Assembly (NCBI RefSeq): GCF_002272135.1
Contig: NZ_NPBF01000033.1
Location: 62,001 to 126,000 of the forward strand
DNA length: 64,000 nucleotides
Origin: Virgibacillus sp. 7505
Lineage (GTDB): Bacteria; Bacillota; Bacilli; Bacillales; Amphibacillaceae
Reading direction: 5' to 3'
Below the pieces are notes generated by a model. It was not told the origin of the DNA. It worked only from the letters and a program-made list of their open reading frames with translations, and did not search any database. Below, piece by piece: positions 54,154 to 62,589 of this stretch; within the stretch, counting starts at the first letter, position 1; every line of letters begins with the position of its first letter. A program made the translations under genes and the position numbers.

Positions 54154-55096
54154 AGGCGTTTCTCCTTAACAGCATATAAAGGAAGATACCTGTGCCAATG
54201 ACGCCAACCATGAGACCTACCGAGATTTCATATGGATAGATGATTAAACGTCCTGCTATATCACATATGAGCAGGAATGCTGCACCAAGCACACCTGTAT
54301 GCCAGATACTGTTCTTTAAATTGTCGCCCCTGTACATACTGACGATATTCGGTACGATCAAACCGAGAAACGGAATGACGCCGACCGTCAAAATGACAAC
54401 TGCAGTTATGATTGCGACAATAATCAATCCTACATTCACGACATATTTGTAAGGAAGACCGAGATTCGTTGCGAAGTCTTCTCCCATGCCAGCGACTGTG
54501 AACATATTGGCAAACAGAAAAGCGATGATCAGTAGCGGTACACTTATGTAAAGAAGCTCATAGCGTCCTTCCATGATCAAAGAAAAGTCTCCTTGAAGCC
54601 ATGAGGACATATTTTGAACCAAGTCAAACTTTAAAGCAAAAAATGTTGCGATCGAACTGACCACATTCCCCAGCATAATTCCAACCAGCGGTATAAAAAT
54701 TGTATCCTTCTGCTTCAGCCTCTGTAGAATTCCCATGAAGAGCAATGTGCCAAATAAAGCAAAAGCAGCAGCGATACACATCTTCCATATCGGGCTGGCA
54801 TCGGTGAAGAACAGCAAGGAAACAAGAATCCCCAATCTTGCCCAATCCATCGTCCCAGCAGTTGTTGGAGATACGAACTTATTTTGGGTAAGCTGCTGCA
54901 TGATAAGCCCGCATATGCTGAGACTTACTCCAGCCATGACAATGCTGAGCATCCGCGGCAGCCGGCTGATCATAACGATATTCCAGGATTCCTCATCCAT
55001 CTTCCACAATGCAGAAAATGACACGTTTTCCACCCCGACAAACAGGGAACAAACAGCTAATAGAACAGTAATAACAACTAAGTAAATCAACTTCAT
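54146..55096 (-). CDS. yclN: Siderophore ABC transporter permease YclN
   Basis: 316 residues from ATG 55096 (AGAGG, about 10 nt); MKLIYL matches how family members begin. FecCD-type permease with SRLPRMLSIVMAGVSLSICGLIMQQLTQNKFVSPTTAGTMDWARLG and the coupling-helix region FLGLIVPNIVSMYRGDNLKNS. First gene of the operon, downstream of the Fur box. Confidence 0.93.
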   Translation of the reverse strand: MKLIYLVVITVLLAVCSLFVGVENVSFSALWKMDEESWNIVMISRLPRMLSIVMAGVSLSICGLIMQQLTQNKFVSPTTAGTMDWARLGILVSLLFFTDASPIWKMCIAAAFALFGTLLFMGILQRLKQKDTIFIPLVGIMLGNVVSSIATFFALKFDLVQNMSSWLQGDFSLIMEGRYELLYISVPLLIIAFLFANMFTVAGMGEDFATNLGLPYKYVVNVGLIIVAIITAVVILTVGVIPFLGLIVPNIVSMYRGDNLKNSIWHTGVLGAAFLLICDIAGRLIIYPYEISVGLMVGVIGTGIFLYMLLRRNAYA

Positions 55097-55125
55097 AAGC
55101 GTCAAACCTCTTCAGCAGCATCAAT

Positions 55126-55144
55126 GATACTGATATTCATTATC
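55126..55144 (-). promoter_or_regulatory. Fur box of yclNOPQ
   Basis: GATACTGATATTCATTATC matches the 19-bp Fur consensus GATAATGATAATCATTATC at 17 positions, 30 nt upstream of yclN. Confidence 0.9.
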
Positions 55145-55250
55145 AATTAGATTCTAGCTTTAGTATAGTAAATGGAAAAAGACTCGTCAATAGGAGTTTT
55201 GGACTGACAAAGAAATATAACAATATTCAACCTACATAAGGAGTGTATCT

Positions 55251-55985
55251 ATGCTTCCGCTTTTAAAGAAAGAAGACATCAGCACCTCAAATCAACAGCT
55301 TCCTAATTGGGCTCTTGATGCCTATAAGCCTTTTGCTGAAACAGTCACTAAACGAGATTTCCCCTGCTACTTCGGAATTGCGGCTCAAAAGAAAGGTGAC
55401 TTGCGATATGGCTTCGTACCACACAACAACTGGGATGACGCGCTCAAGATTATCAATGAATTCACAAAACTGATGCATACGCAGGAAAAAGCTGTGCGCC
55501 GGGGTTTGTTCCTTTTCTTTGAGCCTGAAGAAACGGAACAAGATCTCGAATATTACCGCGATTACTTCTGGCGCTTCCTTCAGCGGCTGCATGAAGTGGA
55601 CGACATACCGTGGCCAGCAGAACGCCCGCGGGATCCGGATCATTTCCTCTTTGACTATCATATTGGCGGTGAGGCTTACTTCCTTTTTGGTAATGCGCCA
55701 GCATATAAGCAGCGTATCACACGCGACCTGGGTCCATCCCTTGTCATTGGACTGCAGCCACGCAGTATCTTCGACGGGCTGGAAGGAGACAAGCCCGCGG
55801 GGACAAAATCACGGGGTTCCGTCCGGGATCGGGTAGAAAAATGGGACAAGCTCCCGAAACATCCGGATATCGGTCATTTTGGTGATCATAGTCATCATGA
55901 ATGGAAGCAATATTTCATTGGAGATGATGCGGAGCCAATACAAGGAGGTTGTCCTTTCCATCATAGGGAACTGAAGTATACATAA
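55251..55985 (+). CDS. YqcI/YcgG family protein
   Basis: 244 residues with the family segments FPCYFGIAAQKKGDLRYGFVP, YYRDYFWRFLQRLHEVDDIPWPAERPRDPDHFLFDYHIGGEAYFLFG and a C-terminal HFGDHSHHEWKQYFIGDD ending GGCPFHH. YqcI/YcgG proteins are of unclear function. The Cys/His-rich ends hint at metal binding, which is inference. Divergent from yclN, so it might share the Fur box region. Confidence 0.85.
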   Translation: MLPLLKKEDISTSNQQLPNWALDAYKPFAETVTKRDFPCYFGIAAQKKGDLRYGFVPHNNWDDALKIINEFTKLMHTQEKAVRRGLFLFFEPEETEQDLEYYRDYFWRFLQRLHEVDDIPWPAERPRDPDHFLFDYHIGGEAYFLFGNAPAYKQRITRDLGPSLVIGLQPRSIFDGLEGDKPAGTKSRGSVRDRVEKWDKLPKHPDIGHFGDHSHHEWKQYFIGDDAEPIQGGCPFHHRELKYT

Positions 55986-56039
55986 ACTTCCTTCCGGTAG
56001 CGGATACTACCTTATATCTGCTTCGAAAGGAGGTCTACT

Positions 56040-56273
56040 ATGCCAAACCCGGACAACCGTGCAGACAATGCCGAACGGATTGAGGATACAATCCAGCATA
56101 CCCTGCAGAATGTGCATCAAACAGAGGACTTCGTCAAAGCGAACAGTGAGCATTTGACGGATGAAGAAATCTCATTTTTGAAAGAGAAGAACGAGCGACG
56201 CGCTGCAAGCGTAGATAGTCTTCGTCACGAGTTAAAAGAAGAAGCAAATTACCAACAGAATAAGAATAAATAA
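56040..56273 (+). CDS. tlp: Small acid-soluble spore protein Tlp
   Basis: 77 residues: NPDNRADNAERIEDTIQHTLQNVHQTEDFVKANSEHLTDEEISFLKEKNERRAASVDSLRHELKEEA. Full-length match to the thioredoxin-like (Tlp) SASP family packed in the forespore. AAAGGAGG ribosome site. Confidence 0.93.
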   Translation: MPNPDNRADNAERIEDTIQHTLQNVHQTEDFVKANSEHLTDEEISFLKEKNERRAASVDSLRHELKEEANYQQNKNK

Positions 56274-56300
56274 GAAGGTCCGCCAAGTGGCGGACCTTCT
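56273..56300. terminator. Bidirectional terminator between tlp and the coat gene
   Basis: AGAAGGTCCGCC and GGCGGACCTTCT perfect 12-bp arms with loop AAGT. Confidence 0.92.
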
Positions 56301-56302
56301 GT

Positions 56303-56917
56303 TTAATGCGTTTGATTCATTGGAGCTGAATCGTAACTTTGCATCATGGCAGCCATATCGCTTGGCTGTAATTGTGCCACCTGATAATAATGGTGTTTGT
56401 TTTGATACAAGAAGATTTCGTAGCTCATTTCGATCAAATTCGGTACCGAATCAGCAACAATCCTTCTTAAGACAGGGTTAGTGATTTCACAAGCACCACG
56501 TGTGCTCATGGTAGCAAGACTCTTTGTTTGCGTGAGCATATAAGTGGAAACACATTCGTCCGTTAGTTCGTTAACGGATGCAATCGGCTTTTTAGGCTGG
56601 GAAGGCTTTATTCCATATACAACATCATTTCCTTGCTGCATGCTGTAAGAAGTGGTTGGAACTGTTGGATCCTGGCCAGTCTTAAATGTTTCCACCATCG
56701 TGTTATACGTTTGAGTAAGGAAATCACCTTGGCGCTGAGCAACCGTCTTTAGTTCTGGATCTTGAATGAACTGGTCAAAAATTTTATATTGATCGATCAC
56801 ACTGATCATCCCAGTAAGGATTTCATGTGTATCAAAAATTTCATGACCACCATGGTTTTGCTTGCCATGCAAAGTTGTCGGCTGATTCATCTGTGCAGTC
56901 TGCATCTGATTTTCCAA
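56303..56917 (-). CDS. CotF-family spore coat protein
   Basis: 204 residues from a TTG after GGGGG. N-terminal Gln/Asn/His-rich region, then HEIFDTHEILTGMISVIDQYKIFDQFIQDPELK, VNELTDECVSTYMLTQTKSLATMSTRGACEITNPVLRRIVADSVPNLIEMSYEIFLYQNKHHYYQV: the paired CotF domain in its long form. Cys residues in the second half could crosslink in the coat. Confidence 0.85.
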   Translation of the reverse strand: MENQMQTAQMNQPTTLHGKQNHGGHEIFDTHEILTGMISVIDQYKIFDQFIQDPELKTVAQRQGDFLTQTYNTMVETFKTGQDPTVPTTSYSMQQGNDVVYGIKPSQPKKPIASVNELTDECVSTYMLTQTKSLATMSTRGACEITNPVLRRIVADSVPNLIEMSYEIFLYQNKHHYYQVAQLQPSDMAAMMQSYDSAPMNQTH

Positions 56918-56984
56918 TGTGATAACCCCCTATAAAATATCGTGCCTTGTTAGTATGCTGTATCATACGAGGACTTATGACCGG

Positions 56985-57152
56985 TTATTTATGCCTTTTA
57001 GCGACACGCGCATCTGCTTTATCGGAACGTGCCTGTGCTTCCAAATCATCGATATCCGCTTCCTCCTGCGAAAAGGAGATATCTCTCCCATCTCCATCAA
57101 GATCGGTATAACGCATGTAATATTCTTCCAATGATTTATCCTTGTCGTTCAC
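56985..57152 (-). CDS. 55-residue acidic protein, YfhD-like
   Basis: Begins with GTG 57152, 8 nt after AAGGAGG. The product reads MNDKDKSLEEYYMRYTDLDG, then DGRDISFSQEEADIDDLEA and QARSDKADARVAKRHK. The DGxDxxFSxExADxxDLEAQAR pattern resembles YfhD-type small proteins of spore formers. Hydrophilic, no Cys. It lies 12 nt before the SASP stop on the same strand, so it follows the SASP gene in one transcript. Confidence 0.75.
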   Translation of the reverse strand: MNDKDKSLEEYYMRYTDLDGDGRDISFSQEEADIDDLEAQARSDKADARVAKRHK

Positions 57153-57164
57153 GGCTTTTCCTCC

Positions 57165-57389
57165 TTAACGATGCTTCAGATTTTCTTCCGCCATCCGTAC
57201 AAGTTCACGGACCATATTACCGCCAATGCTGCCGCCTGTTTTGCCATTGTCTCTGCTCGTTCTATTCCCTAAATCATCAGCATGCTCTGTCTGGTATGAC
57301 TGGTTGGCGGCATCCTGAATGATTTTATGTTTCAACTGATCAAGACCTTCCCGCGCCTCAGGCACGAGTATTTTATTGCGCCTTGTCAT
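57165..57389 (-). CDS. Alpha/beta-type small acid-soluble spore protein
   Basis: 74 residues. The C-terminal DNA-binding helix region includes GGSIGGNMVRELVRMAEENL, matching the SASP signature, and LVPEARxGLDQLKxKI the first helix. The GPR protease site (usually E-F/Y-G) is not evident, so this is a divergent member. ATG overlaps the previous stop (ATGA) and has no ribosome site of its own, so it probably depends on coupling. Confidence 0.85.
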   Translation of the reverse strand: MTRRNKILVPEAREGLDQLKHKIIQDAANQSYQTEHADDLGNRTSRDNGKTGGSIGGNMVRELVRMAEENLKHR

Positions 57390-57556
57390 CGATAATGACC
57401 AAGCGTATGTGCATCACCGGTCTCGCCCTCATAGTCGGCGCGCACGTGCTTCTTGTTTGGATCCTGTTCATCCCTATTGGCTGTAAGCCCTTCCTCCATG
57501 CCTGGCTGATACGTATCGTCAATCCAGATACCGCCATCCACACGATTCTTCTTCAT
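57386..57556 (-). CDS. 56-residue hydrophilic protein upstream of the SASP gene
   Basis: From ATG 57556 after AGGAGGAG: MKKNRVDGGIWIDDTYQPG, MEEGLTANRDEQDPNKKH, VRADYEGETGDAHTLGHYR. Charged and disordered-looking; possibly a YozQ/DUF4025-like spore protein, but I cannot place it firmly. It starts a three-gene unit with the SASP and the YfhD-like gene. Confidence 0.7.
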   Translation of the reverse strand: MKKNRVDGGIWIDDTYQPGMEEGLTANRDEQDPNKKHVRADYEGETGDAHTLGHYR

Positions 57557-57623
57557 GATGCTTCTCCTCCTTTCTGCATTAGTTTCTGTCTTAAGCGTCA
57601 TAATATGAAAGGCACTTCTAGCC

Positions 57624-57653
57624 AAAAAAAAGACCCCTGTACAAGACAGGGAT
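57624..57653 (-). terminator. Terminator after uppP
   Basis: Minus-strand GATCCCTGT and ACAGGGGTC with a 5-nt loop, then T8. Confidence 0.88.
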
Positions 57654-58504
57654 CAATTGTTGATGATCAAGAAGATTACGATCACAATCGCCAAAGCTAT
57701 GCGGTAATAGGCGAAAGGAACAAGTTTATACTTGGAAATGATTTTTAAGAATGTCCGGATAGCAATCAGGGCGAAGATAAACGCACTGATGAATCCGACG
57801 ATGAAGAATGGAATCACGTCAGGTGTGAAAGCGTGCAAGTGATTGCGCAGTGAGACAAGACTCGCACCGGCCATGATAGGTACTGCCATGATGAAAGTGA
57901 AGTCAGATGCAACGCGGTGATTCAATCCAAGAATGACACCACCGGAAATTGTTGCTCCGGAACGGGAAAAACCAGGCCATAAAGAGATACACTGGAATAA
58001 CCCAATCAGAAAAGCTTTCTTATACGTAAGACCATCCAAAGAATCGATTGTTTCTGTCTTTTTAGACGATACTTTATCTGCAAAGATCATGAAGAAAGCC
58101 CCCACGACTAGTGCTACGATAACGTACCATACGGAAAACAGATACTCATCAATCAGATCATCAAACAATAGTCCAAGGATCCCTGCCGGCAGCAAGCCAA
58201 CAATAACGATTCCTAGGTTGAACTTGTTTTGTTTTCCTGGCATCGACTCTGTTTTCCCCTGCAGCTTGCGAATACCAAGGATCTGCATGAACTTGTCCCA
58301 AAACACAATAACAGAAGCCAAAATACTGCCAAGCTGAATGACGATAATGAAAGTATTTGCTACTTCATCGTTGAACAATTCGTGTATCTTCAGCCACATA
58401 TCATCGACGATGATCAAGTGGCCTGTAGATGAAACTGGGGCAAACTCTGTCAACCCTTCGACCAGCCCCATGATCAAGGCCGAAAAGAACTCAATGATAC
58501 TCAT
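57653..58504 (-). CDS. uppP: Undecaprenyl-diphosphatase UppP (BacA)
   Basis: 283 residues, integral membrane. Conserved EGLTEFAPVSSTGHLII (residues 16-32) and SLWPGFSRSGATISGGVILG motifs hold the catalytic Glu, Ser, His and Arg. Recycles undecaprenyl pyrophosphate for wall synthesis; overexpression gives bacitracin tolerance. It starts 12 nt after the dedA stop. Confidence 0.96.
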   Translation of the reverse strand: MSIIEFFSALIMGLVEGLTEFAPVSSTGHLIIVDDMWLKIHELFNDEVANTFIIVIQLGSILASVIVFWDKFMQILGIRKLQGKTESMPGKQNKFNLGIVIVGLLPAGILGLLFDDLIDEYLFSVWYVIVALVVGAFFMIFADKVSSKKTETIDSLDGLTYKKAFLIGLFQCISLWPGFSRSGATISGGVILGLNHRVASDFTFIMAVPIMAGASLVSLRNHLHAFTPDVIPFFIVGFISAFIFALIAIRTFLKIISKYKLVPFAYYRIALAIVIVIFLIINN

Positions 58505-58516
58505 GCCTCTACTCCT

Positions 58517-59137
58517 CTAGCTACTTTTTTTCTTTTTATTCCGTCTGATGAACCAAATGACGAACAATACGATAAGGATCGCCAGTACTACGATGACGAC
58601 ATCCTGGTAATAACCAAGATATGTTTCCACTGTTGTCCAGGATTCACCTAGCCATAGACCGAGCAATACTAATACTGTATTCCAAATGAGTGTTCCTAAT
58701 GTCGTGAAAATGAGGAAGAGCGGGAAATTCATATTGGACATCCCAGCCGGTATGGAAATCAAACTCCGAATCACAGGTACAAATCGGCAAAGGAATATTG
58801 TCCATACGCCATACTTATCGAACCAAGCATCCGCTTTATGTATGTCTTCTTTTTTTATTCGCAAAATATGTCCCCAGCGGTCCACGATTTTCTCCAGACG
58901 TTCTACATCCAAGAGAAGCCCGATGCCATAAAGGATAATAGCTCCAATAACGGCACCGATTGTCGCCGCGATAATAACACCAACTGCTGTGACACTATCA
59001 GAGGTGGTTGTCAGGAAGCCGCCGAACAGCAGGATGATCTCTGAGGGGATCGGCGGAAATACGTTTTCGCCTGCCATCAGCAATACGATCGCAAAGTAAC
59101 CGAATTGTTCCATAAACTGCGTTATCCAATTATCCAT
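58517..59137 (-). CDS. DedA-family membrane protein
   Basis: 206 residues: FAIVLLMAGENVFPPIPSEIILLFGG, then the conserved FxRFxPxxRxxxxxxAG motif as FLCRFVPVIRSLISIPAGMSNM. DedA proteins include polyprenyl-phosphate flippases (UptA/PopT). The operon with uppP makes an undecaprenyl phosphate carrier role attractive. Confidence 0.92.
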   Translation of the reverse strand: MDNWITQFMEQFGYFAIVLLMAGENVFPPIPSEIILLFGGFLTTTSDSVTAVGVIIAATIGAVIGAIILYGIGLLLDVERLEKIVDRWGHILRIKKEDIHKADAWFDKYGVWTIFLCRFVPVIRSLISIPAGMSNMNFPLFLIFTTLGTLIWNTVLVLLGLWLGESWTTVETYLGYYQDVVIVVLAILIVLFVIWFIRRNKKKKSS

Positions 59138-59370
59138 TTTACAACTCCAAACGTAAATTATTTACCAAATCATTATAGCATCCTGCACTCGAAAAGGTGG
59201 AATTTTTTACGGATAATTAACATTCTAGCAGACAGCACCCAAGAGGTTAATAGAAACAGAGACTTAGTTTTCATTGGGCTGAAGTCCTAGGTTCACATTG
59301 TCGCACCTTTAACCATATTTGTGATATAGTCTATAGAAGAAAAATGATTAATGTAGTAAGGGGGAATACG

Positions 59371-60495
59371 ATGAAAATCGTGACAATCGAGCCTACCCCG
59401 AGTCCATATTCGATGAAAATCGTGGTGGATGACATGCTGCCAATGGGCAGCAGTTACGATTACAAACGAGAAGCTCAATCGTCTGCTGATCCAGACTACA
59501 TCCAAGCTTTATTCAAAATAGAAGGTGTCAAAGGGATTTATCGTGTAGCAGACTTCCTAGCCCTGGAACGGAGTCCGAAAACAGCTTGGGAGACGATACT
59601 TCCTGCTGTACGGGAAGCATTCGGAGAAAAAAGCCAGGATACGACTGCAGAAGCTGGCATCCAAGAGCCGCATTACGGACAAGTAGATGTCCAGATTCAG
59701 ACGATTTATGGTGTTCCGATGCAAATCAAGCTGCTTTTTGATGAACAAGAGAAGCGGATCGGGCTTCCTGCTCTGTTTACGGAAGCAGCAATGGAAGCCG
59801 CCGGGGATGACAATATTGTATTTGCCCGTAAATGGGAAGAACAGTACCCCCGATACGGTGATCCAAATCAGGTAGGACAGGATATATATGAAGAATTGCT
59901 CGCAAGCTATAGTTCAGAAAGGCTGCAAGAACTCGTAGCACGTGCCAGGAATCCCCAAGCTCCGCCGGTAATGCGAGAACAGCCTACAATGGATGTGTGG
60001 GATGAAGATGATTGGCGTGTACGTTATCGTGCCCTTGATGCGTTGGAGCCTGAAAAAGAGCATCTTTCTTTCCTGGATAAAGCTCTGCAAGACCCGAAAG
60101 CCTCCATTCGCCGGCTGGCAACTGCTTATCTCGGTATGATAGAGGATAAGGCTGTCTTGCCGTTGTTATACCGTGCTTTGCAGGATAAGGTAGTAACAGT
60201 CAGACGCACAGCTGGTGACTGCCTATCCGATCTTGGGTTTAAAGAAGCAACACCGGCGATGGAAGCAACACTTGCCGATCCGAGTCGGATAGTCAGGTGG
60301 CGGGCTGCAATGTTTCTATATGAACTTGGGGATAGCGAAAGCCTGCCGATGCTTGAAAAAGCAGCAAGACAGGAAACTGAATTCGAAGTGAAGCTGCAGC
60401 TGAACATGGCCATCGAGAGGATTGCCGGAGGCGAAGCAGCAAAAGGCTCCGTCTGGAAACAAATGACGGAAGCAGCCAAACAAAAGGAGGAATAG
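59371..60495 (+). CDS. CvfC-like protein: Nfu N-domain plus HEAT repeats (YpgR)
   Basis: 374 residues from ATG 59371 (AAGGGGG). N-terminal Nfu/scaffold-like domain (IEPTPSPYSMKIVVDDMLPMGSSYDYKREA, GVKGIYRVADFLALERSP), a middle region, then HEAT repeats (VRYRALDALEPEKEHLSFLDKALQDPKASIRRLATAYLGMIEDKAVLPLLYRALQDK). Conserved virulence factor C in staphylococci has this layout. Coupled to the bacilliredoxin gene, as ypgR-yphP in B. subtilis. Confidence 0.88.
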   Translation: MKIVTIEPTPSPYSMKIVVDDMLPMGSSYDYKREAQSSADPDYIQALFKIEGVKGIYRVADFLALERSPKTAWETILPAVREAFGEKSQDTTAEAGIQEPHYGQVDVQIQTIYGVPMQIKLLFDEQEKRIGLPALFTEAAMEAAGDDNIVFARKWEEQYPRYGDPNQVGQDIYEELLASYSSERLQELVARARNPQAPPVMREQPTMDVWDEDDWRVRYRALDALEPEKEHLSFLDKALQDPKASIRRLATAYLGMIEDKAVLPLLYRALQDKVVTVRRTAGDCLSDLGFKEATPAMEATLADPSRIVRWRAAMFLYELGDSESLPMLEKAARQETEFEVKLQLNMAIERIAGGEAAKGSVWKQMTEAAKQKEE

Positions 60496-60499
60496 GAAA

Positions 60500-60928
60500 A
60501 TGAACGCATACGAAGAATATATGCGCGGCATCGTCCAGCCCATGCGGGATGAGCTGACACAAGCAGGATTCCAGGAACTGACTGACGCTGAGCAGGTTGA
60601 AAACTATGTAGAACAGACAAAAGGCAGTACGCTGGTAGTTGTCAATTCTGTTTGCGGCTGTGCGGCAGGTCTTGCACGACCAGCAGTCCGCGAATCCTTA
60701 CAGAACGCTAAAAAACCAGATCATCTTGTAACAGTATTTGCAGGACAGGATAAAGAGGCTACAGAAAAGATGCGGGAATACTTCACAGATCAACCGCCAT
60801 CCTCCCCTTCTGTCGCATTGATGCAGGACGGTAAACTGGTTCATTTCATCCCTCGTGAACAAATCGAAGGATATGACGTGGAAGAAATCGTGGAAAATCT
60901 TACAACCGCTTATAACAACCATTTGTAA
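60500..60928 (+). CDS. brxA: Bacilliredoxin BrxA/BrxB family
   Basis: 142 residues, DUF1094 thioredoxin-like fold with the CGC active site: C52-G53-C54 in VVVNSVCGCAAGLARP. Removes bacillithiol from S-bacillithiolated proteins after oxidative stress. Gene order after ypgR indicates the YphP (BrxA) member. Starts 4 nt after the previous stop. Confidence 0.93.
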   Translation: MNAYEEYMRGIVQPMRDELTQAGFQELTDAEQVENYVEQTKGSTLVVVNSVCGCAAGLARPAVRESLQNAKKPDHLVTVFAGQDKEATEKMREYFTDQPPSSPSVALMQDGKLVHFIPREQIEGYDVEEIVENLTTAYNNHL

Positions 60929-60930
60929 AG

Positions 60931-60953
60931 AGCTGCTATTGCAGCTTTTTTTT
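60931..60953 (+). terminator. Terminator after brxA
   Basis: AGCTGC-TATT-GCAGCT followed by T8. Confidence 0.85.
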
Positions 60954-60959
60954 GTTTGT

Positions 60960-62261
60960 AATGAATACCATTATGCGTCTCTCCTGCTCAACTTTCTTCA
61001 ATTCCGGATTATGTACTTCCTCTCGCACTTGTCCACCTAACTGGCATGCTGATGTCTGCCTGTTATCTCTCACATCATTTCATTCCAGGATTCTCAGCAG
61101 CTGTTATATAGGACTGTATATTGCCCAAGGTGCATTCTCTTCTTTTAATCGTTTTCAGAAGGGAAATATGTATGCATACCTCATCATCTTGCTTGCCTGC
61201 ACTTCACTTTTAACAAATACAACTGATACTCTATGTCCTTATATCAGGTATAGCGCATATCATGCTGCTCGGAGGAGAATTATATGACTTTCATCCTGGC
61301 TCTGTTTCGCTTATCATGCTTATCAATTTCACAGGCGGATTGGTAGTAAGCGCAGTGATCAATCTCAGTTTCTATCACTACTTGAGAAAAGACGACAGAA
61401 GCCGAGTGCAGCTGGAGGAAGAAAAACGTAACTTCAAGACCCTGTTCTTTGCCAATCCGCAGCCAGTAGTACTTATTGATTTACATACTAAAAATATTAT
61501 TCTGTACAATAAACAAGCTGGACACTTTTTTGGTATAAGTCAACAAACAGTCAGCAGCTTTTTCCTCTCCTCCTTCTTACCTGATCAAAAAGAGCAGGAA
61601 ATACTGCTAGGACTACTAAAGAACGAAGTGAAAATCGAGAATTATATCACCATAATCTGGTACATCATGCAACCTGGATGATGCTGAATTTTGAGCTGCT
61701 CAGTTATAATAAAAAGATGCACTTTTAATCAGCGTGACGGATGTGACGAGCTTCAAAAGGATTGAAATGGAACTGTAGGAGCATGCCAGCCGTGATGCCC
61801 TAACTGGATTATTCAACCGCCGTGCGGGCATTCAATTTATCGAGGATTTGCTCCAACAGGGGGAAACATCCCTTCTGCCTCTGTTTCGTAGACGTGAATA
61901 ACCTGAAACATGTAAATGACAAAATCGAGCTCTATGAAGGGGATCAGCTTGTCCAACTGATTGCCTCCACTATAGCATCAACCTTAACTGGAGATGGATG
62001 TCTTTTCCGACATGGCGGCGACGAATTCATTATTCTGCTGCCTAAAAAAGTTTGTCCTCAGGCAGAGGAATTCCTAAAAAAACTGCAGGACAAATTAACC
62101 TATTTAGATGGAGATAAGATAAAACGATACCCGATCGCAGCAAGCTTCGGAATCCATGACTATGCCCAGGCTCTACGCTGACTGATTCAGAAATGATAGA
62201 TATTACTGATCAGGAAATGTGCAAAACCAAACAACAGCACAAAGAAGCCCAATTCCAATAA
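60960..62261 (+). pseudogene. Decayed membrane-PAS-GGDEF diguanylate cyclase gene
   Basis: Fragments in different frames spell one protein: hydrophobic helices (60960-61380), LEEEKRNFKTLFFANPQPVVLIDLHTK (PAS), then HHNLVHHATWMMLNFELL and ISVTDVTSFKRIEMEL, EHASRDALTGLFNRRAGIQFIEDLLQQG, LCFVDVNNLKHVND, LFRHGGDEFIILLP, and the terminal DQEMCKTKQQHKEAQ. The catalytic GGDEF is intact but frames shift near 61650-61720, at an in-frame stop near 61776, near 61860 and near 62175. c-di-GMP synthesis from this copy is lost unless these are sequencing errors. Confidence 0.85.
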
Positions 62262-62273
62262 TTGGGCTTCTTT
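62241..62273 (+). terminator. Terminator after the GGDEF pseudogene
   Basis: AAAGAAGCCCAATT and AATTGGGCTTCTTT, perfect 14-bp arms, loop five; it contains the original stop codon. Confidence 0.9.
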
Positions 62274-62278
62274 GTATA

Positions 62279-62307
62279 TTGAAAACCCTTTCATATTTTG
62301 ATAGACT
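62279..62307 (+). promoter_or_regulatory. Promoter of the 24-aa peptide gene
   Basis: TTGAAA (62279-62284), a 17-nt spacer, TAGACT (62302-62307), about 28 nt before the ATG. Confidence 0.65.
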
Positions 62308-62334
62308 TAATTTATCGAAGGAGGAGGGGTGCCA

Positions 62335-62409
62335 ATGTGGAAAACAAACTTATTAATCAGCGGCAGCATAGTAGGATGTGCTTTAGTCACATGGGTTGCT
62401 TCTTTATAA
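62335..62409 (+). CDS. 24-residue hydrophobic peptide, free-standing unit
   Basis: ATG 62335, 5 nt after GGAGGAGGGG, encodes MWKTNLLISGSIVGCALVTW then VASL. It has the shape of one transmembrane helix with a positive N terminus. A promoter, a strong ribosome site and a terminator (62441-62476) frame it as an independent gene. Family unknown; candidates are a small membrane regulator, a spore or toxin-type peptide. Confidence 0.6.
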   Translation: MWKTNLLISGSIVGCALVTWVASL

Positions 62410-62440
62410 AATTTATTGAAAACGGTATCATCTATATTAG

Positions 62441-62476
62441 AGGGTAAACTGGCTTTCAGGCTGGTCTACCCTTTTT
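62441..62476 (+). terminator. Terminator after the 24-aa peptide gene
   Basis: AGGGTA and TACCCT outer arms with an inner CTGGC/GCTGG-like pairing, then TTTTT. Confidence 0.8.
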
Positions 62477-62497
62477 CTAATTATCCTTATAATAACT

Positions 62498-62547
62498 TTA
62501 TAATTATTATAAATAAGTATTGATTTTTAATAAAAAGATGTTACTAT
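62498..62547 (+). promoter_or_regulatory. Catalase promoter with perfect PerR box
   Basis: TTATAATTATTATAA (62498-62512) matches the PerR consensus TTATAATnATTATAA at every position. Downstream lie TTGATT (62520-62525), a 16-nt spacer and TACTAT (62542-62547). A second half-like element, CCTTATAATAA, lies just upstream. Confidence 0.92.
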
Positions 62548-62589
62548 GTTTATAGATTTACAAACACTACATACTCTGAGGTGATTTTC

